Source of the DNA: Mobilicoccus sp.
GTDB taxonomy: Bacteria > Actinomycetota > Actinomycetes > Actinomycetales > Dermatophilaceae
Direction of reading: 5' to 3'
Assembly (NCBI GenBank): GCA_030538585.1
Contig: JAUNTP010000006.1
Location: forward strand, 10,232-43,704
DNA: 33,473 nucleotides
Numbering within the stretch: position 1 is the stretch's first letter; the number at the start of each line of letters is the position of its first letter. Shown piece by piece: positions 7,845 to 14,074 of this stretch. The notes beneath the pieces were generated by a model. It did no database searches. It saw only the letters and a program-made list of their open reading frames with translations, and was not told the origin of the DNA. The translations under genes and the position numbers were made by a program.

Positions 7845-8885
7845 GTGTTGTTCAGGCGAGGGATTCTCGTCGCCGCCGTCATGGGGATAGGACTGGCGGT
7901 TCCGGGGGTGGCACATGCCGCTCCCGATGATGTCTTGCAGGCGGCGCCGAGCGCCCGCGTGGTCAAGACCGGAGACCGGGTGCTCGTGCGGGGCACGCTG
8001 GCGACGTCGCAGGAGCGGACGGTTCGCCTGCAGCGACTCGTGGGGCGCACCTGGCGCACCGTCGCCGAGTCGTCGACGACCGGGACGTTCGCGCTCCGGC
8101 TGCCCACCGACACCAACGGCGTCGAGCACTACCGGGTGCTCGCCCCCGCGGCGGGTCGTGCCGCCGAGCAGGTGACGCCGTCGTTCACCGTGGGTGTCGG
8201 CGCGGGCGACACGCGCTCGCATGCCTTCCTCACGCGCACCCCCGTGCGCTGGGACCCGTGCACCCCCGTCGGGTACCGGGTCAACCTCGATGGCGCCCCG
8301 CCCGAGGCGCTCGCCGACGTCCGCCGCGCGGTGTCGCTCGCCTCGGCGGCCAGCGGCGTGCCGTTCACCTACCGCGGCACGACGTCGATGGTGCCCGGCT
8401 CGGCTCGCACCACCGGGCTGGAGAACTACCCGGCCGACACCCAGCTCGTCATCGCCTACACGGCCCCTGAGCGCACCTCCTACCTGCGCGGACGCGGCGA
8501 CGTGCTCGGCGTGGGTGGGGTGTTCTACGACCTGTCACCGGAGCGCATCAACAACCGCGCCTGGCACCGCACGCTGCAGGGGTACGTCGTCCTCAACTCG
8601 ACCAAATCCCTGCCGTCCGGGTTCGGCTCGGGCCGTAGCACGGGCGAGCTCGGCACGTGGGGCCAGGTCCTCATGCACGAGATCGGCCACACGATGGGCC
8701 TGGACCACGTGAACGCACCGATGCAGATCATGCACCCCGAGACCACCGAGAAGGAGGCCGTCTGGGGGCTCGGCGACCTCACCGGGTTGCACCGCCTCGG
8801 CGCGTCGGCCGGGTGCTTCTCGGGGTCGACGAACGACGTGGGGCGCGGCCCGTCGAGGCCCATCGTCGTCGGGCACTCCCGCTGA
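7845..8885 (+). CDS. Secreted matrixin-like zinc metalloprotease
   Basis: 346 residues. A GTG start with AGAGG five bases upstream opens a Sec signal peptide (MLFRRGILVAAVMGIGLAVP, cleavage likely after AHA at 25). Residues about 30-115 form a beta-sandwich-like domain of the sort often seen in actinobacterial exported proteins (VRLQRLVGRTWRTVAESSTT). The C-terminal part (about 125-330) is the protease: HEIGHTMGLDH at 278-288 gives the three zinc His and the catalytic Glu, and QIMHPE supplies the Met-turn. These are hallmarks of metzincins of the matrixin (M10A-like) type. Cys pairs near WDPCTP and AGCFSG may form a disulfide. The enzyme should act outside the cell; the substrate is unknown. 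The open frame continues far upstream (to 7104), but that part is an Arg-rich shadow of the TAG-like gene. Confidence 0.85.
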   Translation: MLFRRGILVAAVMGIGLAVPGVAHAAPDDVLQAAPSARVVKTGDRVLVRGTLATSQERTVRLQRLVGRTWRTVAESSTTGTFALRLPTDTNGVEHYRVLAPAAGRAAEQVTPSFTVGVGAGDTRSHAFLTRTPVRWDPCTPVGYRVNLDGAPPEALADVRRAVSLASAASGVPFTYRGTTSMVPGSARTTGLENYPADTQLVIAYTAPERTSYLRGRGDVLGVGGVFYDLSPERINNRAWHRTLQGYVVLNSTKSLPSGFGSGRSTGELGTWGQVLMHEIGHTMGLDHVNAPMQIMHPETTEKEAVWGLGDLTGLHRLGASAGCFSGSTNDVGRGPSRPIVVGHSR

Positions 8886-8912
8886 GGGACCTCACGTGAG
8901 AGCCTCGCCTAT

Positions 8913-8956
8913 GGTCTCGAGACGCTGCGCTGCTCGACCCACGAGGGTCGAGACCC
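8913..8956. repeat. Dispersed repeat, self-complementary single unit
   Basis: GGTCTCGAGACGCTGCGCTG then CTCGACCCACGAGGGTCGAG and ACC. The unit starts with GGTCTCGA and ends with TCGAGACC, and it occupies the spacer between the convergent metalloprotease and DMT-like genes, where it may work as a terminator. Confidence 0.75.
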
Positions 8957-8975
8957 CCTGAGCCGGAATGCCGCA

Positions 8976-9809
8976 TCAGGGGTGCGCGTCCCCGGTGGCC
9001 GACCCCTGGGCGACGGGGTCGGCTTGATCGGGGCGGAGCAACGACAGGGCTCCGGCCAGCGACAGCACGAGGCCGACGACGACTGCCCACTCCATGCCGG
9101 CCCGCGGCAGCTCGCCGAGGAGGAACAGACCCACGCCCGCCGGCACGATCGTGCTGGTCACGTAGTTGGCGCCGAGGACTCCGACGGCGTGTGAGGCCGC
9201 GAGGCCACGGGTGAGGTGCACCTGGCCGAGGACGAGACCGCCCATGAGGAGCATCCCCGCGATCCAGACCCCGAGCCCCCACTCCCAGAAGCGCCAGATC
9301 TGCGCGGGCAGGTCCGTGACGAGGAGGCGGGCTGCGATGGCCGAGATGGCGAACCCGAGACCGCTGAGGACGCCGCTGAGCCCGGGATGGGTGACCAGGG
9401 GGATGCCCGCGAGGCAGATCGCCACACCCACCCCGAGGACCACGAGGTGGACGGGGGCGATGGGCAGCGACGGGCCCGGGACGGTCGTGGCGGCGAGCAG
9501 ACCGATCCCGACGACGAGGACGGCGATCGCGCCGACGTCGCGGGGCGAGAGCGCGCGGGTGCGGCTGACGTGCTGGATGATCGCGGTGATCGCGAGTCCA
9601 CCGACGACGGCCGCTTGCACGATGAGCAGCGGCAGATGCCCGCGCGCCAGAAAGGTGAAGAGGAACCCGCACCCCTGAAGCCCGGTCCCGGTCCACCAGG
9701 TGAGGGACTTGAGCGGGTGCACGTCGCCGCGGGCGCCGTCGGAGAGGCGCGCTCCGGCCGCGCCGTAGGCGAGCACGCCGAGGACGAGGGCGATGACGGA
9801 CAGGGTCAC
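8976..9809 (-). CDS. DMT/EamA-like multi-pass membrane protein
   Basis: 277 residues with about nine hydrophobic helices, for example LSVIALVLGVLAYGAAGA at the N-terminus, LPLLIVQAAVVGGLAITAI, VHLVVLGVGVAICLAGIPL and WAVVVGLVLSLAGALSLL before a short polar tail. The arrangement resembles the drug/metabolite transporter superfamily (EamA or NIPA-like proteins), whose members export metabolites or move Mg2+. No substrate can be inferred. The GTG start has no ribosome binding site of its own, but its first base precedes the TGA of a short upstream frame (GTGA overlap) that has a good one, so initiation may be coupled. It lies downstream of the mutarotase gene on the same strand, with 103 bases between. 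Confidence 0.75.
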   Translation of the reverse strand: MTLSVIALVLGVLAYGAAGARLSDGARGDVHPLKSLTWWTGTGLQGCGFLFTFLARGHLPLLIVQAAVVGGLAITAIIQHVSRTRALSPRDVGAIAVLVVGIGLLAATTVPGPSLPIAPVHLVVLGVGVAICLAGIPLVTHPGLSGVLSGLGFAISAIAARLLVTDLPAQIWRFWEWGLGVWIAGMLLMGGLVLGQVHLTRGLAASHAVGVLGANYVTSTIVPAGVGLFLLGELPRAGMEWAVVVGLVLSLAGALSLLRPDQADPVAQGSATGDAHP

Positions 9810-9838
9810 GCGCGCACCGCTGTTGCTGGGAGGCGCAC
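9806..9838 (-). CDS. Possible 10-codon upstream ORF coupled to the DMT-like gene
   Basis: GTG at 9838 is preceded by GAGGAG at five bases spacing and encodes MRLPATAVRA. Its TGA overlaps the GTG start of the DMT-like gene by the GTGA arrangement. The main gene lacks a visible ribosome binding site, which makes coupling plausible. It is too short to judge by composition and may be coincidence. Confidence 0.25.
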   Translation of the reverse strand: MRLPATAVRA

Positions 9839-9875
9839 GGGGACTCCTCGAGGATGTGCGGGTCGGGTCGGCCTC

Positions 9876-9881
9876 AACCTA
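9876..9881 (-). promoter_or_regulatory. Possible -10 element for the DMT-like gene
   Basis: TAGGTT on the minus strand fits TANNNT and would start a leader of about 60 bases containing the short upstream ORF. No -35 is recognisable. Confidence 0.3.
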
Positions 9882-9912
9882 CCGCGCCGTGCCCGTCCGA
9901 CACTCCCCGCCG

Positions 9913-10782
9913 TCAGTCGAGCGAGATCGTCGCGGTGAGGGTGTGGCTCTCGCCGGCGGCGAGCTCGACGTGGCCGGTGAGGGCGTTGGCGGGCTCGATG
10001 CAGATCATGCGCTGCCATTCGTCGTCGCCGAAGTCGGAGAGGTCGGCGGCCTTGCGCAACCACGGGTTCCACACGACGGTGCTGTTCGACCCCGTCTTGG
10101 TGAACGTGACGCGGCGGTCGCCGTCGACGAGCACGACCGGCTCGGCCGAGGCGTAGACGCGGTCGGTCTCGCGCAGCAGCTTGACCGGCCCGGACTGGGC
10201 GTTGACGGCGCGGCCACCGGGTGCCTTGTCGGCGTAGCGCGATCCCGCGAGGCCCTCGACGGTCACGGCCTTGACGTCGGAGACGCGCAGGTAGGCGTGT
10301 AGCGCGTTCTCCAGCTCCAGGGCGGTGCTGGGGGAGGTGGTCTCGAGGGAGAGGGTGAGGTCCTCACCGAGGGTGACGGTGTACGTGGCACTCAGGTCGG
10401 CGGGTGCACTGTCGACGCCGTCCACGTGGGCGATGTCGGCGAGCGGCGGCAGGGTGAGCACGAGGGTGACGGTGTCGCCGTCACGGCGGGCCTCGGTGAG
10501 GGTCCAGCGCACCGACCGGAAGAAGCCGTGCGCGGGGGTGCGGTCCTTGGACAGGCCGGGCCCGAACCACGGGGCGCACAGCGGCACGCCGCCGCGGATG
10601 TGGACGCCCTCACCGAATCGGGACTGCTCGCTGACGAAGAACACCTCCTCGCCGCCCGCCGGCACCCAACTCGTCACGGTCGCACCGTCGAGGTGCACGA
10701 CGCCGCGGCCCGCAGGGGTGTCGACCGCGATGCGGGGGGCGTCGCCGTCCTCGAACGCGACGCCGTCGGGCAGATCGATCAT
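9913..10782 (-). CDS. D-hexose-6-phosphate mutarotase (aldose 1-epimerase superfamily, YeaD type)
   Basis: 289 residues of the galactose mutarotase fold. It interconverts the anomers of glucose-6-phosphate and related sugars in the cytosol. Motifs in order: FGEGVHIRGGVPLCAPWFG, PAHGFFRSVRW (the first active-site His), LENALHAYLRVSDV (second His), and RMICIEPANAL, whose Glu is the general base of the family. The length fits YeaD-like proteins. ATG 10782 is preceded by AGAGGACTTGACG, a good ribosome binding site; an in-frame TTG six bases earlier is less likely. The 144-base gap to the P450 stop upstream suggests its own promoter. Confidence 0.87.
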   Translation of the reverse strand: MIDLPDGVAFEDGDAPRIAVDTPAGRGVVHLDGATVTSWVPAGGEEVFFVSEQSRFGEGVHIRGGVPLCAPWFGPGLSKDRTPAHGFFRSVRWTLTEARRDGDTVTLVLTLPPLADIAHVDGVDSAPADLSATYTVTLGEDLTLSLETTSPSTALELENALHAYLRVSDVKAVTVEGLAGSRYADKAPGGRAVNAQSGPVKLLRETDRVYASAEPVVLVDGDRRVTFTKTGSNSTVVWNPWLRKAADLSDFGDDEWQRMICIEPANALTGHVELAAGESHTLTATISLD

Positions 10783-10926
10783 CGTCAAGTCCTCTTCTGT
10801 TCGCGAAAAAGCCGCTCACCTGCTCAGTCGGCAGCAAACCCGGTGATCCTCAGTGTTCTTCGGATATTCGGCAGCCGTCGACAGCCGCGCCGTGGCGACG
10901 GTCCGGATGTCAGGGACTGAGACGGC

Positions 10927-12180
10927 TCAGGCGTGGGCGAGACGGACGCCGCGGATCTCGTACCCGGCGATGAGGTCGAGCCAGTCGATGGTGGGGGCGT
11001 GGGCGAGGGTGAGGGGGAGGCGCAGCAGGCGGGTGAGGAGGATGTCGGTCTCCTGGATCGCGAGCGCGTTGCCCGGACAGCGGTGGTTGCCGTCGCCGAA
11101 CGACATCGCTTCGGGCTTGACGCCTTTCGCGAGGTCGCGGCCGGGGCACAGGCCGAGCGGGTCGGCGCCGACCTGCTCGGGGTCGGCGTTGGCGCCACGG
11201 ATCGACAGCGCCATGACGGCCCCGGCCGGGATGTGGTGCTCGACATCGCCCTCGAGGAGGGTCATGTCCTCGGTGGCGCGGCGGTAGAGGCTGCCGACCA
11301 CCGGCTCCAGGCGCAGGATCTCGTGAAGGATGTCGTACCGCTCCGCCTCCTCGGCGGCGAGGTAGGTGCGGCGCAGATCGCCGTCTTCGAGGAGGTGCCA
11401 CGTCACCACTGAGATGTACTCGCGCGTGGTGACCATGCCCGCCGCCCCGTAGGTGAGGCACTCGCTGAGGATCTCGCCGTCGCTGTAGCCCTGGTCGATG
11501 AGGTGGGAGATGACGTCCTCGTCGCGCTCGCGGCGGCGGGCCACGACGGCGGGGCGCACGTCCCACACGAAGAAGATGCCGACGGCGGGCAGCGCCCGCG
11601 CGGTGTTGCTGAACTGGAGGAACCGGTTCTTCAACGAGGGGGCCGGCTCGGTCTCCTCGTCGGTGTGCGATTGGGGCATTTGTGCCGGCACGGTGAACAC
11701 CCGCTCCAGGCGGCGCGCCAGGTGTTCGGGGCGGGAGTTGGTGAGGCCGATGACCTTGGCCGCCACCTCCACCGAGTACAGCAGGCTGAGGTCGTCGAGG
11801 TCGACGGTGCGGCCCTTGTCCAGGTCCGCGGCGATGCCCGCCACGAGGGCGTCGGCGCGCTCGATCATGAGGTCGCGGTAGCGGCGACTCACCGTCGCGG
11901 GGGCGAAGTAGCGCGCGATCATGCTGCGCTGGCGCCGATGCTCGGGGCCGTCCATGAAGAGGATGGGATCCTTGAACGCGCGCTCCCCCTCGGCGTGGAC
12001 CATGTCGGAGTTGAACCCGGCCTGCACCGTCGTGTTGCCGGCCCGCAGCACCTCCTTGACCAGCGGCAGCTCGGAGATGTGCCACACCCCGTCGATCACC
12101 TCGACCCCGCGGGCGGTGCGCTCACCCTCCCGCACCGTCTTGCGTCGTCCGTGAGCGGAGTGGGGACAAGCCGTGGTCAT
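10927..12180 (-). CDS. Cytochrome P450
   Basis: 417 residues, a soluble bacterial class P450. The heme-ligand loop FGDGNHRCPG has Cys368, and the K-helix ExxR is EILR (Glu287, Arg290). The I-helix reads GAAGMVTTRE (245-254): the usual acidic residue before the conserved Thr is Val250, which departs from the AG-x-D/E-T-T proton-delivery pattern. P450s oxygenate small molecules using electrons from a ferredoxin or flavodoxin; no redox partner or biosynthetic genes lie beside it, so the substrate is unknown. ATG 12180 has AGGAGG five bases upstream. The N-terminal MTTACPHSAHGRR has no membrane anchor. Confidence 0.92.
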   Translation of the reverse strand: MTTACPHSAHGRRKTVREGERTARGVEVIDGVWHISELPLVKEVLRAGNTTVQAGFNSDMVHAEGERAFKDPILFMDGPEHRRQRSMIARYFAPATVSRRYRDLMIERADALVAGIAADLDKGRTVDLDDLSLLYSVEVAAKVIGLTNSRPEHLARRLERVFTVPAQMPQSHTDEETEPAPSLKNRFLQFSNTARALPAVGIFFVWDVRPAVVARRRERDEDVISHLIDQGYSDGEILSECLTYGAAGMVTTREYISVVTWHLLEDGDLRRTYLAAEEAERYDILHEILRLEPVVGSLYRRATEDMTLLEGDVEHHIPAGAVMALSIRGANADPEQVGADPLGLCPGRDLAKGVKPEAMSFGDGNHRCPGNALAIQETDILLTRLLRLPLTLAHAPTIDWLDLIAGYEIRGVRLAHA

Positions 12181-12546
12181 CGAGGCCTCCTGTGGTGGGT
12201 CTCATCCATTGTCGCGCCCTGCGGTCGGGGCACGGCGAAGGGGCGGTGCGACCGCCGCACCGCCCCTCCTTGGCAAACCTGGGCCTGTGACCGCTCCTGG
12301 TGCCCGTGACGTCGACCCGGGGTGGGTGAGTGGGGCCGCCGTCGCGTATCCAGTCGACCGAGATGCAGAGCGCTGTAGGTGTTCCGGACGATCGCCCGTG
12401 CAGGATTGCGTCCCGATCCGGTCAAGAGAAGGTCAAGTCGATTGGCACCCGTGCGAGCCCGTCCAAGACGCGACCCACTCGGGCTGGGCGCCAGATGTCG
12501 ACATCAGCGGGAAGATCCCACGATGTGCCCCTGACCAGGGCGAAGA
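12181..12546. other. Gene-free spacer between the P450 and inositol phosphatase genes
   Basis: 366 bases. It holds the P450 ribosome binding site, a strong hairpin (12239-12267) and, on the minus strand at 12422-12546, an open stretch encoding a protein-like peptide (LIFALVRGTSWDLPADVDIW then RPARVGRVLDGLARVPIDLT) that ends in TGA and is entered only from another frame of the phosphatase gene. I see no tRNA, small RNA or intact gene. Confidence 0.5.
12239..12267 (-). terminator. Hairpin terminator after the LOG/inositol phosphatase operon
   Basis: A perfect 12-bp stem (AGGGGCGGTGCG with CGCACCGCCCCT) around the loop ACCGC. There is no T tract, which is usual for high-GC actinobacterial terminators. 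It lies 280 bases past the phosphatase stop and just upstream of the P450 gene. Confidence 0.6.
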
Positions 12547-13323
12547 TCAGGTGAAAGACAGTTGCGGGGCGATCTCGTCCCACGCCTCGGGCGTCGCCGC
12601 GGCGAGCAGCTGTGTCGGGTACCGGTCCCCGGCGGCGACGGTGTACCGGGTGCCGTCGAGGTAGCGCACGACCCCGCCGCGCTCCTCGACCATGAGCGAG
12701 CCGGGAGCGTGGTCCCACGGCTTGCTGCTGCGGTAGACGAGCCCGTCGAGACGACCCTCGACGAGCATCGGGTAATCGATGCCGCAGCTCCACGCCGTGG
12801 GGCCGAGGTCGAGGGTGCCGTGGCGTCCCTCGTCGGCGGGGCGCGACGTCGTCACCCGCAGCGGCGACCCCGCCTGAACGGGTGCGTCGAGGAGTTCGCC
12901 GTTGCGGTAGACCCCCTGCCCCTTCTCGGCGACGAACGCGACCTCGTGCTCGGGGTGGTAGATCCAGGCCCGCACGGGTTCCCCGCTGCGCAGTTCGGCG
13001 ATCATGACGGCGTGATCGGGTGAGCCGTGGACGAAGTTCTTGGTGCCGTCGACCGGGTCGACGGTGAAGGCGTGCGGGGCATCGGCCAGCAGGGACGGCA
13101 GGCTCGGGTCGGTGGCGGTCGCCTCCTCACCGACGACGACGGCGCCCGGAAACGCCTCCCGCAGCGCGTCGGTGATGAGGACCTCGGCCTCCTGGTCGGC
13201 GACGGTGACGAGGTCGCCGGGGTTCTTCTCCATGACCTCTCCCGAGGCCAGGGAGCGGAACCGAGGGGTGATGACCTGCGCGGCGACCTCACGCATGAGG
13301 TCGAGGACGGCTTGGGTATCCAC
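12547..13323 (-). CDS. Inositol monophosphatase-family phosphatase
   Basis: 258 residues of the FIG/IMPase superfamily, Mg2+-dependent lithium-sensitive-type phosphatases acting on inositol phosphate, histidinol phosphate or 3'-phosphoadenosine phosphate. Metal ligands are visible: GEEA (Glu66/Glu67), DPVDGT (Asp89, Asp92) and WDHAPG (Asp204), in the right order and spacing. Which phosphate ester it hydrolyses cannot be told from the sequence. The start is GTG 13323, 34 bases after the stop of the LOG-family gene, so the two form an operon. The ribosome binding site is weak (GAGACC). Confidence 0.87.
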   Translation of the reverse strand: MDTQAVLDLMREVAAQVITPRFRSLASGEVMEKNPGDLVTVADQEAEVLITDALREAFPGAVVVGEEATATDPSLPSLLADAPHAFTVDPVDGTKNFVHGSPDHAVMIAELRSGEPVRAWIYHPEHEVAFVAEKGQGVYRNGELLDAPVQAGSPLRVTTSRPADEGRHGTLDLGPTAWSCGIDYPMLVEGRLDGLVYRSSKPWDHAPGSLMVEERGGVVRYLDGTRYTVAAGDRYPTQLLAAATPEAWDEIAPQLSFT

Positions 13324-13357
13324 GGGCCCACGGTCTCACACGGCCGCCCGGGGCGTG

Positions 13358-13933
13358 TCAGGCCCGGTCGACCCACTTGGGGGTGGCCGTCGGCTCGTAG
13401 TGCTCCATCGCCTCCAGCAGCGCCACCGGGTCCGGGTCGATCGAGTAGAGGCCCAGGTGCGGGGCGCGCACGAACCCCTGCGACACCGCATGCCCGAAGA
13501 ACGACACGAGCCGCCCGTAGTAGCCGAGGGTGTCGACGAGACCCACCGGTGTCGCGATGAGGCCGAGCTGATTCCACGTGAGGATCTCGATGACCTCCTC
13601 CACGGTGCCGAACCCGCCCGGCAGGGCGATGAACGCATCCGCCTCCTGCGCCATGACCTGCTTGCGTTCGTGCATCGACGCGGTGACCCGCAGTTCGGTG
13701 AGCCCCCGGTGCGCGATCTCGTCCTGGCACAGATGCTCGGGCATGACGCCGAGCACGTCGGCACCGCTCGCCAAAGCCGCGTCGGCGACGGCCCCCATGA
13801 GGCCGATCGACGCGCCGCCGTAGACGAGTCGCATGCCGCGCGAAGCGATCTCGGTACCGAGGGCGGCGGCCGCCTCGACGTAGCGCGGGTCCGCACCGGG
13901 GCTGGATCCGCCGAACACGCAGATAGTCTGCAT
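13358..13933 (-). CDS. LOG-family protein (cytokinin riboside 5'-monophosphate phosphoribohydrolase)
   Basis: 191 residues. The family hallmark PGGFGTVEE lies at 105-113, preceded by YGGASIGLMG (38-47) and MHERK (87-91). LOG enzymes cleave nucleoside 5'-monophosphates, including cytokinin nucleotides, releasing the base and ribose phosphate; bacterial members are often called lysine decarboxylase by mistake. The start ATG 13933 (MQTICVFGGSSPG) fits the usual N-terminus and has both GGAGG and a TACCCT -10 close upstream. It is the first gene of a two-gene operon with the inositol phosphatase and is divergent from pepN. Confidence 0.9.
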   Translation of the reverse strand: MQTICVFGGSSPGADPRYVEAAAALGTEIASRGMRLVYGGASIGLMGAVADAALASGADVLGVMPEHLCQDEIAHRGLTELRVTASMHERKQVMAQEADAFIALPGGFGTVEEVIEILTWNQLGLIATPVGLVDTLGYYGRLVSFFGHAVSQGFVRAPHLGLYSIDPDPVALLEAMEHYEPTATPKWVDRA

Positions 13934-13940
13934 GCCCTCC

Positions 13941-13946
13941 AGGGTA
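13941..13946 (-). promoter_or_regulatory. -10 element TACCCT of the LOG-family gene
   Basis: On the minus strand TACCCT is followed by seven bases and ATG, the leaderless layout seen at other starts here. Confidence 0.45.
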
Positions 13947-14061
13947 GGCCCGAGATGTCGGTATCGCCATGACGCCCGGTCGCGGTGGGCCCCCTGTAGC
14001 ACCCCCGCCGGGGTGGCGAGCGAGTTCACGAAATACCCGTCGGCGTGCGCTGGGCGGCCGG

Positions 14062-14067
14062 TAGCTT
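14062..14067 (+). promoter_or_regulatory. -10 element TAGCTT, leaderless start of pepN
   Basis: TAGCTT, then seven bases, then ATG 14075. It supports this ATG over an in-frame GTG 30 bases upstream. Confidence 0.5.
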
Positions 14068-14074
14068 GACGGCT

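Noticed and set aside
12270..12546. tRNA or small RNA in the spacer
   Set aside because: No cloverleaf, T-loop motif or known RNA signature could be found on reading either strand.
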